43,331 bases of DNA from Thermococcus sp. (lineage in GTDB: Archaea > Methanobacteriota_B > Thermococci > Thermococcales > Thermococcaceae). Both the position numbers and the translations under genes were made by a program. Positions 8,103 through 15,632 of this stretch are shown here, one piece after another. How positions within the stretch are numbered: the stretch's first letter is position 1; each line of letters starts with the position of its first letter. The stretch spans positions 1 through 43,331 of the forward strand of contig NZ_JALUYR010000088.1 of NCBI RefSeq assembly GCF_027012695.1, read 5' to 3'. The notes beneath the pieces were generated by a model, which ran no database searches, had not been told where the DNA came from, and saw only the letters and a list, made by a program, of their open reading frames with translations.

Positions 8103-8777
8103 TCACCGGTTCATCATGAGCCTTATCCTCTCGGCCGCGTCTTTGGCCTTGTCCGAGATGTTGCTCAGCGTTCTGGCGACGTTGAGAATGTAGAAGCCAT
8201 CTCCCCAGCTCAGCTCGTCGGCCATCTCAAAGACCCTCTGCATCAGCTCGGTATCGAGGCCGTCTATCTCGTTCTCGACACCCTCGATCTCGTGGATTAT
8301 CTCGTATTCCTTCTCTATCTCTTTCTCAGAAAAGCCGCTCTCTATAACGCGGTCCATCTGAACTATGGCCTCATGGACGAGCTTTGCAGCCTTTATGCTC
8401 TCCACACCCATCTGGATGATGAGTTCCCTGACCTCCTTTGGAACGGTTCCGGGCTTCTTTACCAGGAGCCACTTGGCGGTGTCTTCAGCGGCATCTGCAA
8501 CCTTGTCCTGCATGTGGAGGTAGATGAGAACGTCTTCCCTCGCGACTGCCATCATGAGCTTCGAGCTGAGGGAATCCCTTATCTCCGCCTTTATCCTGTC
8601 GGCAACGTCCTCCAGACGGTCAACTTCTATGGCGAGCCTCCTCATCTCCTCGTAGTCACCCCTCTCCCAGGCGCGCAGGGCCTTCTCAAGGGTCTCAACC
8701 GTCTCAAGAACCACCTCTGAATGCTTTATGAGGGGCTTGAAGGGGCTCTTGGCGAAGAGCTTCGTCCAGACCTGCAT
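8103..8777 (-). CDS. DUF47 (PhoU-like) family phosphate transport regulator
   Basis: The 224-residue all-helical protein matches the DUF47/PhoU-like family (COG1392), which typically sits next to a low-affinity phosphate permease. Signature pieces are EVDRLEDVADRIKAEIRDSL, MQDKVADAAEDTAKWL, and the C-terminal LSNISDKAKDAAERIRLMM, which supply the acidic Asp/Glu metal-cluster residues seen in PhoU proteins. It is soluble and probably binds the cytosolic face of the PiT transporter encoded just upstream. The start lies five bases beyond the pit stop, so the two form one transcription unit. A second DUF47 gene occurs at 39910-40557 away from any permease. Confidence 0.9.
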   Translation of the reverse strand: MQVWTKLFAKSPFKPLIKHSEVVLETVETLEKALRAWERGDYEEMRRLAIEVDRLEDVADRIKAEIRDSLSSKLMMAVAREDVLIYLHMQDKVADAAEDTAKWLLVKKPGTVPKEVRELIIQMGVESIKAAKLVHEAIVQMDRVIESGFSEKEIEKEYEIIHEIEGVENEIDGLDTELMQRVFEMADELSWGDGFYILNVARTLSNISDKAKDAAERIRLMMNR

Positions 8778-8781
8778 TGTT

Positions 8782-9993
8782 TCACCCCACCATCATCAGG
8801 ATTTTGAATATGGCCGCGCTTATCAAACCCGCCACCGGAACGGTGATGAACCAGGAGATCACTATATCCCTCACGATGTCCCTGTTTATTGCCTTTACTC
8901 CCCTGGCCAGGCCTATGCCCATGACCGCTCCGACGACCACGTGGGTGGTTGAGACTGGAAGACCGAGCCAGCTCGCTGCCAGAACGACCGTTGCCGCCGA
9001 GAAATCTATGGTGAAACCCCTTGTATTGGTGAGTTCTGTTATCTTCTTTCCGACGGTTTCCATGACCTTGTAACCGTAGGTAGCAACTCCGACCGCTATT
9101 CCGAGACCGCCGAGGGCGAGTATCCACCTTGGCACCGGGACCTTCATCCCCGTCAGACCCATCGTCGCCACGGCGTAAACCGCCGCGACCGGGCCTATCG
9201 CGTTTGCCACGTCGTTGGCACCGTGGGCGAGAGCCACGTAGCCCGAGGTAACCACCTGCGCCTTTCTGAAGATAGTCTCGACTCCTATGAAGGGATCGCT
9301 TATCGGGAAGCGGAGTCTGATCAGGAGGTACGTGATGAGGAAGACCGCCACCCCGGCCGGGATCCCGTACATCAGGACGCCGGTTCCGAGGTTCTTCCCG
9401 TGGAGAACCTTGATGTAGAACATCGTTCCGATGACCACGAAGGCCAGCCCTATCCAGAAGGGCGACCAGAGGCGGGCGCTCCTCACGGGATTTTTTCTCT
9501 CGAAAATGCTCTTCGTGAGGGCCTTGAAGATGAGGTAGGCCATTATGCCCCCGATTACCGGTGAGAGGATCCAGCTCAGGACGACCTGGCCCATCTTACC
9601 CCAGTTGACTATCGCGGTGCCCGCGTAAACAATTCCGTAGCCCGCTATTCCACCGATTATTGAATGGGTGGTCGAGACGGGCATGCCAAACTTCGTGGCT
9701 ATGAGGAGCCAGAGCGTTGCCGCCAAAAGCGCCGCTATGGAGCCGTAGACCAGCACGTTGGGATCGGTTATCTTTGTTGGATCGAGGATTCCCTTCCTTA
9801 TGGTCTCGGTGACGCTCTTTCCGAAGAAGTAGGCACCGGTGAACTCAAGTATTCCGGCTATTATAACGGCCTGCTTTGGAGTTATCGCCCCTGCACCGAC
9901 GGCGGTGCTCATCGAGTTGGCGGCATCGTTGGCACCGATGGCCCACGCCATGGCAAAACCGAGGATTATTGTCACCAGCAGCCACGGATCCAT
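8782..9993 (-). CDS. Inorganic phosphate transporter, PiT family
   Basis: The 403-residue membrane protein shows the internally duplicated PiT signature: GANDAANSMSTAVGAGAI near the N-terminus, HGANDVANAIGPVAAV in the second half, and GMPVSTTHS and GLPVSTTHV one in each half. PiT proteins carry phosphate or metal phosphate with H+ or Na+. I placed the start at the ATG at 9993 (MDPWLLVTIIL) because GGTGA lies five bases before it and a TATA element sits about 35 bases upstream; the longer frame to 10068 reads through that promoter. The DUF47 gene follows directly. The upstream lipoprotein phosphoesterase could feed it phosphate, though it has its own promoter. Confidence 0.95.
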   Translation of the reverse strand: MDPWLLVTIILGFAMAWAIGANDAANSMSTAVGAGAITPKQAVIIAGILEFTGAYFFGKSVTETIRKGILDPTKITDPNVLVYGSIAALLAATLWLLIATKFGMPVSTTHSIIGGIAGYGIVYAGTAIVNWGKMGQVVLSWILSPVIGGIMAYLIFKALTKSIFERKNPVRSARLWSPFWIGLAFVVIGTMFYIKVLHGKNLGTGVLMYGIPAGVAVFLITYLLIRLRFPISDPFIGVETIFRKAQVVTSGYVALAHGANDVANAIGPVAAVYAVATMGLTGMKVPVPRWILALGGLGIAVGVATYGYKVMETVGKKITELTNTRGFTIDFSAATVVLAASWLGLPVSTTHVVVGAVMGIGLARGVKAINRDIVRDIVISWFITVPVAGLISAAIFKILMMVG

Positions 9994-10020
9994 CCCGTTC
10001 ACCGGAAGTGGGTAATTGAG

Positions 10021-10076
10021 TTTGTATAAATATCTTGCCGCAGTAGAATATAGCTGGATGGGCATCACTATATAGG
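10021..10076 (-). promoter_or_regulatory. Promoter region of the pit-DUF47 operon with two TATA elements
   Basis: On the minus strand GATATTTATAC (about 10033-10023) lies some 30 bases before the chosen ATG and gives a short leader containing GGTGA. A second TATA-like CCTATATAG lies near 10075-10066. Two start sites are therefore possible, which would allow phosphate-dependent switching. No clear palindromic operator was found between them. Confidence 0.5.
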
Positions 10077-10093
10077 GCTAAATAGAAAGGGAG

Positions 10094-11716
10094 TCAGGGC
10101 TCCACCCTGACGGGCTCGACCGAGACGGTTCCGTTCGCGGCCATGTAAAGCCTCACGTAGTGGTAGAAGCCACCCTGGTCGGGCGGGGCATAGAGCGGAG
10201 CGCCACCTCCTCCCGTTATGAGCATCTGGACGCCGTCTTCTTCACCGTACCAGTAGATGTGGATGTGGCTGAAGATTCCGAAGGCGTTGTAGGCTTTCAT
10301 CATGGCGAGAAGCCTCTTTCCATCCTCCGGGTTCATCGCGTGGTCGTCGTTGGGCCTCGGATCTATCGGCGGGGCGTGGAGAACTAAGACAGGCCTCTGG
10401 CCCTTATCGGCAGCGGCCTTCATCTCGTTCTCGAGCCACTGGAAGACCTCGTCGCTGAGGCCGTAGTTGTCCTCGACGTCGTTGATTATTATGTAGCGGT
10501 ATTTCCCAAGGGAGAAGGCGTAGTTATCTGGACCAAAGATCCTGTGGAAGATGTTTATCCCCTCACCGCGGTACTCGTGGTTGCCCGGCGCGACGAAGAT
10601 CGGCTTGTCCCACTTCCACTCCTTGAGAAGGGCCGCCCACTCGTCGGCCTTGCCTGTGTATACGAGGTCACCTCCATCGAGGATGAAGATACCATCGTCC
10701 CTGTTTATCTCGTCGCGTATCTTGAGGAATACCTCCGGAGGCTTAACGCCGCCGTCGGGCCTGTGGTCGCCGAAGGCTATTATCCTGTAATCGCCAAGGG
10801 GCTTGGCCTCTACCCTGAAGGAGCTCTCAGCTGTGCTGAACTTCACCCAGGTATCACCGGTCTCTGCTTTATCCGGAAGGTTCAGTATCGAGGGGTTCGT
10901 GTTCTCGATGACGTAGGTCAGCTCGACGTTCTTTGGATCCCTTACCTCGACGCTCACGTTGAAGCCGAGGGAGTGTATGTAGACAGTAGATCCGTTGACG
11001 AGCCTTATGAAGCCTCCCTTAACGGTGACGTTCTCCCCCTCAACGACGCGCCAGTGGTAGAGGAAGGGCTCCATAGTCCTGACCGTGGTGAGGTACCAGC
11101 TCTCGCCGTTCTCCTGAATGCCGTCCCAATTGTTGTCGCCGATGACCTTCAGGAGAACCCCCTCGAACTGGCCGCTTCTCAGGACGTCCTTTGTGTTGAT
11201 GGAAGAACCTTCCTTAAGTTCCATCGCGTACTCAAGGGCAGCGCCAGCTCCGGCCCTGCTCGTGCCTGTGAAGACGAAGTGGGCCTTTCCTTTGGAGTTG
11301 AAGGCCGCGAAGACCCCCTTGTCCGGACCGACAAACTTTATCCCGAGCTTGTAGGCAACGTAGCCGAAGTAATCATTCACGGTTATGAGGATTGGCTTGC
11401 CCCTCAGAATCTTCCTGGCGTCCTTTGGGGAGAGTACCGCTATACCTCCATCGTACTGGCTGGCCGGGAGGATCTTTGCGTCCGGAAAATAGTGCTTTGC
11501 CATCTCCTCGTAGCCCTCGCTGACGTAGACCTTGGACGTATCGGCGAGCTCCCACCACTTCGCCAGAATCTGCCCCTTTCCGTAGGAGTCGAAGTCAATG
11601 CCCCCTGAGGGAGAGGATGTTGGGGCAGCCGTTCCCGTTTGGGAGTTCCCACCGCCTATGCACCCCGCGGCGAGAACGAGCAGAACCAGGAGAACCGCGG
11701 AAACAATCTTTCTCAT
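10094..11716 (-). CDS. Secreted lipoprotein metallophosphoesterase (calcineurin-like)
   Basis: The 540-residue protein starts with a lipoprotein signal peptide: a basic MRK, a hydrophobic core, and the lipobox LAAGC with the lipidated Cys at residue 18, followed by a Thr/Ser/Gly linker. The C-terminal half (from about residue 330) has the calcineurin-like motif series: FGDHRPDGG, FILDGGDLVYTG, FVAPGNHEY, VLVLHAPP and FSHIHIYW. The first motif is GDHR in place of the usual DxH, and the last has SHIH where GHxH is common. The middle (about 200-320) looks like a beta-sandwich domain. The ATG at 11716 is preceded by GGTGA at five bases. It should act outside the membrane, releasing phosphate or processing an extracellular substrate; proximity to pit suggests phosphate scavenging. 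Confidence 0.85.
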   Translation of the reverse strand: MRKIVSAVLLVLLVLAAGCIGGGNSQTGTAAPTSSPSGGIDFDSYGKGQILAKWWELADTSKVYVSEGYEEMAKHYFPDAKILPASQYDGGIAVLSPKDARKILRGKPILITVNDYFGYVAYKLGIKFVGPDKGVFAAFNSKGKAHFVFTGTSRAGAGAALEYAMELKEGSSINTKDVLRSGQFEGVLLKVIGDNNWDGIQENGESWYLTTVRTMEPFLYHWRVVEGENVTVKGGFIRLVNGSTVYIHSLGFNVSVEVRDPKNVELTYVIENTNPSILNLPDKAETGDTWVKFSTAESSFRVEAKPLGDYRIIAFGDHRPDGGVKPPEVFLKIRDEINRDDGIFILDGGDLVYTGKADEWAALLKEWKWDKPIFVAPGNHEYRGEGINIFHRIFGPDNYAFSLGKYRYIIINDVEDNYGLSDEVFQWLENEMKAAADKGQRPVLVLHAPPIDPRPNDDHAMNPEDGKRLLAMMKAYNAFGIFSHIHIYWYGEEDGVQMLITGGGGAPLYAPPDQGGFYHYVRLYMAANGTVSVEPVRVEP

Positions 11717-11817
11717 TGGGTTCACCTGAAAAACGTTGGAGTATGTGCTTAAAGCCCTTTTGATTCTGTTTCCACCAAGCTTAAATATCCATTCGCCCAA
11801 GTGGTTCCGGTGGTACC

Positions 11818-12174
11818 ATGTTCGTCGGACACTACAGGGACGTTCCGGAGAAGGAAACAGGTTTTGATGGGGTAACCATCCGCTGGCTCGTTTCTCCGAA
11901 ACTGGGGGCGAAGAACTTCGCCATGCGCTACTTCACCATGAGGAAGGGATCGGAGATCCCGATACACAGCCACGACTGGGAGCACGAGATATTCATAGTG
12001 AGGGGCGAGGGAATAATCACCAACGGAAAGGAGGAGTACCACGTTAAAGAGGGGAACTTCCTCTACGTCCCGCCCAACGAGCCCCACGGCTACAAAGCAA
12101 CGGGGGACACTCTGGAGTTCCTCTGCATAATCCCGGCCAAGAAGGAGGCCATCCCCGAGGACGAGTGGGCCTAG
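11818..12174 (+). CDS. Small cupin-domain protein
   Basis: The 118-residue product is a single-domain cupin. Motif 1 is seen as HSHDWEHEIFIVRGEG (His, His, Glu metal ligands) and motif 2 as EGNFLYVPPNEPHGY (His ligand). A metal ion, usually Fe, Mn or Zn, would sit in the barrel. Small cupins range from isomerases and dioxygenases to sugar-binding sensors, so the reaction cannot be told. A TATA-like CTTAAATATCC lies about 30 bases upstream and GGTGGT just before the ATG, giving a very short leader. The last four bases overlap the 3' end of the convergent signal peptidase gene. Confidence 0.85.
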   Translation: MFVGHYRDVPEKETGFDGVTIRWLVSPKLGAKNFAMRYFTMRKGSEIPIHSHDWEHEIFIVRGEGIITNGKEEYHVKEGNFLYVPPNEPHGYKATGDTLEFLCIIPAKKEAIPEDEWA

Positions 12175-12740
12175 CGCCGGTGGTGGTGAAACTTTATCTT
12201 CTTCCTTCTAATCGCCAGCAGGTCAGCCTTCCTTGACTTGGGCCTTATCGGTTTGTCCTCCAGGAGCAGAAGGGCCATGTCGTAGGCGAGGGAACCTATA
12301 ACGATGAGGAAGAGGAGCAGAACCAGGAGCGGTGTGTAGTACCAGACCATCCCCACCTTAGGGATCACCAGGATTACCTTTCCAATCACCTGCTCCGGGT
12401 AAACCTTCCAGGGGTCGGGGTGCTTCCTGTTGTCGCCCTTGGTGATGAAATAGATCCTCCCCGAGGGATCCCTCTCGATTGCTATTATGCGGTGGGTTAT
12501 TCTGTACGTCGTGTTGTCGAGCGTTATCTCGTAGAGGATTACGTCCCCGGGGCGGAGCTCGCCGGGATCAACGGGCATCGTGATGACGAGGTCGCTGGGG
12601 TTGATGTTCGGCTCCATAGAGTCCGTGAGGATTACGACGTACTGAAAGCCGAAGACGAAGTGGAGAACAACCACTACCAGCGTGAAGATCAGGGTGGCGT
12701 AGGTGAGCAGTGAGACCAGATCCACGCGGCGCTTTAACAT
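12171..12740 (-). CDS. Signal peptidase I, archaeal/ER (SipW-like) type
   Basis: The 189-residue membrane protein is a family S26B signal peptidase. The nucleophile is Ser41 in TDSMEPNI, and His83 in ITHRII replaces the lysine of bacterial enzymes. Aspartates 103 and 109 lie in the KGDNRKHPDP box. One membrane helix precedes the catalytic part (about 8-30) and a second follows it (about 130-150), and the tail is very basic (RRKKIKFHHHRR). The gene is directly downstream, on the same strand, of a small secreted beta-rich protein, an arrangement reminiscent of sipW-tasA. It may be a dedicated processing enzyme and not the housekeeping peptidase; this is inference from position. Confidence 0.92.
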   Translation of the reverse strand: MLKRRVDLVSLLTYATLIFTLVVVVLHFVFGFQYVVILTDSMEPNINPSDLVITMPVDPGELRPGDVILYEITLDNTTYRITHRIIAIERDPSGRIYFITKGDNRKHPDPWKVYPEQVIGKVILVIPKVGMVWYYTPLLVLLLFLIVIGSLAYDMALLLLEDKPIRPKSRKADLLAIRRKKIKFHHHRR

Positions 12741-12867
12741 CCGGACACCCCTGGAACAGGTTCTTGACGGGAGGACTGTTGGGTGATAAAAAACCTTCAG
12801 GCTAAAAGGGTGACGGTGACATCTCCTTCAATCAAAGAGAAGAAACGGGAAGGGACAAGGAGAAGAA

Positions 12868-12876
12868 ACAAAAACT
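12868..12876 (-). terminator. U-rich terminator after the secreted beta protein
   Basis: Eighteen bases beyond the stop of the secreted protein gene the minus strand reads AAGTTTTTGTTTCTTC, a U-rich tract typical of archaeal intrinsic termination. A further TTTTTTAT lies near 12793-12787. Termination is probably partial, leaving some read-through into the signal peptidase gene, which has no TATA of its own that I can see. Confidence 0.45.
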
Positions 12877-12893
12877 TAGGAACATCAGCTAGG

Positions 12894-13385
12894 TTATGAC
12901 TCCACGTAAACTACTGCTACCTTGTAAAAGTGGGCTAAGTCTTCCAGTTTAACCGTCCCCGCTGTAAAGTCAATAGCTGGAGTTCCACCATTATCGGCAT
13001 CGTTGGCGTTGGTGTAGAGCTTGTCAATATCAAAGGTTATATGGCCACTGGTAACCTGTGTGTTGTCTATATTTTTGCTGTAGATGTAGACTAAGTTGTT
13101 CGAATTGTCCAGGAACTTGATGTACACTTTGCCCGAAAAAGTTGCTACAGTTGAGTTAATTGTTAGATCAACGTGGATACCTGAGATAACGTCTGGGTCG
13201 GTGGTAGTGTCCAGGTTCCAGGAGACATCTGCCTGCTGGATTGGGTTTTCAATACGGGTGGGACCTCCCGCGCCAACTCCCTTAACGTGCACTGTAATGC
13301 TCGGCACAGCCAGCGCGGCCCCAACCATGGCCAGCGCGAGGGCAAGCGCCAGCGGGATTAACCTCTTCTTGGTTGACCTCCTCAT
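12894..13385 (-). CDS. Secreted beta-rich protein, possible TasA/AbpA-like filament subunit
   Basis: The 163-residue precursor has a classic signal peptide: MRRSTKKR, a leucine/alanine core, and an ALA-VP cleavage site near residue 26-27. The mature part (about 136 residues) is rich in Thr, Asn, Asp, Val and Ile in alternating strand-like patterns (SITVHVKGV, HVDLTINST, TFSGKVYIKFL, GHITFDIDKL, YKVAVVYVES), with no cysteine and no C-terminal membrane anchor. This is the size and style of TasA/camelysin and archaeal bundling-pilus (AbpA) proteins, in which the new N-terminal strand completes the neighbouring subunit. A signal peptidase gene follows. The gene has a very strong promoter and GGAGGTGAA ribosome binding site. 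Its base composition is lower in GC than its neighbours. The fold assignment is inference. Confidence 0.6.
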   Translation of the reverse strand: MRRSTKKRLIPLALALALAMVGAALAVPSITVHVKGVGAGGPTRIENPIQQADVSWNLDTTTDPDVISGIHVDLTINSTVATFSGKVYIKFLDNSNNLVYIYSKNIDNTQVTSGHITFDIDKLYTNANDADNGGTPAIDFTAGTVKLEDLAHFYKVAVVYVES

Positions 13386-13445
13386 GACAGTTCACCTCCA
13401 TGCTTAAGGTATCTGAGGGTTTTAGCGGATCCTATTTATAAATAG
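13386..13445 (-). promoter_or_regulatory. Strong promoter and ribosome binding site of the secreted beta protein gene
   Basis: CTATTTATAAATAG (13432-13445) is a perfect 14-bp palindrome containing a consensus TATA box; the predicted start point is near 13412. The leader of about 27 bases carries TGGAGGTGAA (13400-13391), a near-perfect anti-16S match. The TAG stop of the upstream methylthiotransferase gene forms one end of the palindrome, so the promoter is embedded in that gene's 3' end. Signals of this quality suggest high expression. Confidence 0.7.
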
Positions 13446-14751
13446 TTTTCTGCTCAGAACTGTGGGGCAATCCCCCGAATGTGGGGGTACCCCTCAGGTA
13501 GGTGGATCCTGTCCGGTCCACCCTGGCTTTGACCAGCTCACCGGCCTTTCCTGAGTCGAGGATTATCTCCTTGTAGTTGAACGTCCTGCCCTCGATCCCG
13601 CCTTTTTCGGCCGGCCCGTGCACGAGAACCTCTATCTCCCTGCCCACGTAGGACCGGTTTATCTCGTAGGCTATCGCAAGGCGGAGCCGGTGCAGAACCC
13701 TGGAGCGCTCCTTTACGAGCCAGCCGGGCAGCTGCTTCCACTTCGCCGCTATCGTGCCCGGTCGTGGAGAATAGCGGGAGACGTTTATCTTGTCAGGCCT
13801 TACCCGCTTCACCAGCTCAACGGTGTTTTGGAACGCTTCATCACTCTCCCCGGGGAAGCCGACTATTATGTCCGTGTTGAGGTTCAGGCCCGGAACCCTT
13901 CGCCTGAACTCCTTAACAATCTCCTCGAACTCCTCAACGGTGTAGTTCCTTCCCATTCTCCTCAGGATTTCGTTGTCGCCGCTCTGGACAGGCAGGTGGA
14001 GGAATTTATAGACCTTTTCACTCCGGTAAGCGTCGATCAGCTCGTCGAGTATCTTTATCGCGTGGTTGGGGTTCATCATGCCAACCCTTATGCGGAAGTC
14101 GCCCTCGATGGCCGTTATCTCGTCGAGAAGCTTAGCTAAGTTAGTCCCTATGTCGAAGCCGTAGCAACCGGTGTCCTCGCTGGAGAGCTGTATCTCCCTA
14201 TAGCCCCTCGCCAGCGCCTCCTTAACCCACTTGATAACCAGTTCGGGCCTGTAGCTCTTGAGAACGCCCCTCGCGAAGCGCGTTGCGCAGTATGTGCATG
14301 CATTCAGACAGCCCTCGCTTATTGGAACCACAAAAGCTACACCAGATTTCCACAGCCTGGGAAGTTCGAGCTTGTCAATGCTCCTCTCGCGCCAGTCCTC
14401 AACGCTGACGAGCTTTCCACCGCGCTCCGCTATGCTCACCGCCTCGGCAATCCTGTCTATGCTCTTAACTCCAAGGATTCCAGAGACGCGCCTGTCTATA
14501 ACCCCAGGATTAACGTGGACCAGACAGCCGGTAGCGATGACCTTCTTCCCGGAATCTATAAGCTCCCGTATTCTGCGGGCCATTTTGTGCTCCGTTGGAT
14601 CCTTGACGGCGCAGGTGTTGACAACAACGTAGTCCGCGTTTTCAGGGGTCTCAGCAAGTTCATGGCCCGCCCTAAGCAGAATAGCTTCCATTATCTCGCC
14701 GTCTGCCCTGTTGCGCGTGCACCCGTAGTTCTCAACGTACACCCTGGCCAT
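13432..14751 (-). CDS. tRNA N6-threonylcarbamoyladenosine methylthiotransferase, archaeal MtaB/CDKAL1 type
   Basis: The 439-residue radical-SAM enzyme converts t6A37 of ANN-decoding tRNAs to ms2t6A. The N-terminal MTTase domain has Cys11, Cys47 (VNTCAVKDP) and Cys76 (ATGCLV) for one 4Fe-4S cluster. The radical-SAM domain has Cys148, Cys152 and Cys155 in EGCLNACTYCATRFARG, and a C-terminal TRAM domain (about 375-425) binds the tRNA. The length fits the archaeal subfamily. TATA-like TTTTTAAA lies about 22 bases before the ATG with no ribosome binding site, so the mRNA is probably leaderless. The next gene upstream encodes a stand-alone TRAM protein, but it has its own promoter. Confidence 0.93.
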   Translation of the reverse strand: MARVYVENYGCTRNRADGEIMEAILLRAGHELAETPENADYVVVNTCAVKDPTEHKMARRIRELIDSGKKVIATGCLVHVNPGVIDRRVSGILGVKSIDRIAEAVSIAERGGKLVSVEDWRERSIDKLELPRLWKSGVAFVVPISEGCLNACTYCATRFARGVLKSYRPELVIKWVKEALARGYREIQLSSEDTGCYGFDIGTNLAKLLDEITAIEGDFRIRVGMMNPNHAIKILDELIDAYRSEKVYKFLHLPVQSGDNEILRRMGRNYTVEEFEEIVKEFRRRVPGLNLNTDIIVGFPGESDEAFQNTVELVKRVRPDKINVSRYSPRPGTIAAKWKQLPGWLVKERSRVLHRLRLAIAYEINRSYVGREIEVLVHGPAEKGGIEGRTFNYKEIILDSGKAGELVKARVDRTGSTYLRGTPTFGGLPHSSEQKTIYK

Positions 14752-14865
14752 CTGAGGGGGCTAATGGGAGGGGTTTAAAAATGGTGCGGTGCAGTTCTGG
14801 GAACTACAGAGAAGCAAGAAGAACGTGCAAATCAGAAGTATAAGAACAGAGGAAAGGGAAGGAAA

Positions 14866-15081
14866 TCAGATGACTTCCGCGAAAGCGAACTTCCTCTTGA
14901 CCGAGTTGATAACGATCTCGACCTCGTCTCCAACCTGAGTGTTCGGGACGAAGATAACGAAGCCCTTTATCTTGGCGATGCCGTCACCGCCCTTTCCAAG
15001 GCTCTCTATCCTGACCCTGTATCTCTCCCCAACCTTGACCGGGGCTTCGCTTTCGTATCCACCAAATCTATCTCCATACAT
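14866..15081 (-). CDS. Stand-alone TRAM domain RNA-binding protein, 71 residues
   Basis: The product is essentially one TRAM domain: [33 protein letters not shown] followed by [22 protein letters not shown]. The GxGGDGIAKxxGFVIFVP core is diagnostic. Small archaeal TRAM proteins act as RNA chaperones and are regarded as archaeal counterparts of bacterial cold-shock proteins. I set the start at the ATG at 15081, with GGTG six bases upstream; the longer frame to 15180 runs through the promoter. The leader of roughly 57 bases contains a strong hairpin (15108-15137). The N-terminal extension [13 protein letters not shown] is glycine- and tyrosine-rich, as in other Thermococcales members. Confidence 0.92.
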   Translation of the reverse strand: MYGDRFGGYESEAPVKVGERYRVRIESLGKGGDGIAKIKGFVIFVPNTQVGDEVEIVINSVKRKFAFAEVI

Positions 15082-15107
15082 ACCTAACACCAACTTTCCA
15101 ACTTTCA

Positions 15108-15137
15108 GGACTTCTCGAAAGACTCCGAGAAGAGTCC
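15108..15137 (-). promoter_or_regulatory. Hairpin in the 5' leader of the TRAM protein mRNA
   Basis: On the minus strand GGAC-TC-TTCTCG (15137-15126) pairs with CGAGAA-GTCC (15117-15108): ten base pairs with a two-base bulge and an eight-base loop. The predicted transcription start, 26 bases from the TATA centre, falls at about 15138, so the hairpin would be the very 5' end of the mRNA. It ends 26 bases before the ATG and leaves the GGTG ribosome binding site outside the stem. It could act as a stabiliser or thermosensor. Confidence 0.55.
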
Positions 15138-15159
15138 CGCTGGGGAGTCGGTCAGAGGG

Positions 15160-15167
15160 TATATAAA
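15160..15167 (-). promoter_or_regulatory. TATA box of the TRAM protein gene
   Basis: TTTATATA on the minus strand is a consensus archaeal TATA box. It sits ten bases beyond the stop of the hydrogenase protease gene, so the TRAM gene is separately transcribed although it follows closely. Confidence 0.65.
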
Positions 15168-15176
15168 GGTTTGCAT

Positions 15177-15632
15177 TCACTGACCGGAAGCGGCCAGTTT
15201 TTCAGCCAGCTCAACAACCTTTGGAATCGCCCTCCTAACCTCCCCGCTCAGCTCCATACCAAGGTCTATCTCCTTCGCAACGATGCCGATGAAGTGCATC
15301 TCAGCCTTCGCCAGCCTCTCATCGAGGGCCATTAGGAGATTAAGGCCATCTATTGCCCCCATGAAGTGGGCGCTCCTTATCTCGGCCTTCAGTTTATCAA
15401 AGACCTCCTCGCCCCGAAGGTGGATTATCTCCCCCGGTCTAAGCTTATCGCTCAAGATAGCGTCGATAATGATGAGCCTCTCCTCGCCGCTGTAGTGGTT
15501 GGCCAAGAGGAAGATGTCGGTTCCGACCTCAAGGACGTTGTAGCCTTCCTCAGCGAGAAGTCTGCTGACCTTGAGGCCAGCTCCATCGTCCTTCATGAGG
15601 TCATTGCCGAGAGCGAGGATTAGGGTTCTCAA
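15177..15632 (-). CDS. Hydrogenase maturation protease, HycI/FrxA family
   Basis: The 151-residue product is a nickel-dependent endopeptidase of the HyaD/HycI family that trims the C-terminus of NiFe-hydrogenase large subunits after metal insertion. The N-terminal [22 protein letters not shown] holds the GNDxxxDDG motif, and Asp residues at EVGTD and IIDA fit the second and third metal ligands. The start is a TTG at 15632, preceded by GGTGAG; the family-typical N-terminus begins there. TTG shares three bases with the TGA stop of vapC (TTGA). HydA, encoded about 1 kb upstream, ends with a four-residue tail (VARL) after DPCxxCxxH, the sort of extension such proteases remove, so HydA is the likely substrate. 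Confidence 0.88.
   Translation of the reverse strand: MRTLILALGNDLMKDDGAGLKVSRLLAEEGYNVLEVGTDIFLLANHYSGEERLIIIDAILSDKLRPGEIIHLRGEEVFDKLKAEIRSAHFMGAIDGLNLLMALDERLAKAEMHFIGIVAKEIDLGMELSGEVRRAIPKVVELAEKLAASGQ

Noticed and set aside
10544-11608. 354-codon plus-strand ORF inside the phosphoesterase gene
   Set aside because: The minus strand shows calcineurin-like motifs, a lipoprotein signal and a ribosome binding site; the opposite frame has none and is a codon-bias shadow.
14797-14809. AGTTC-TGG-GAACT inverted repeat between the TRAM and methylthiotransferase genes
   Set aside because: Only five base pairs and without a consistent place relative to the promoter; chance is likely.
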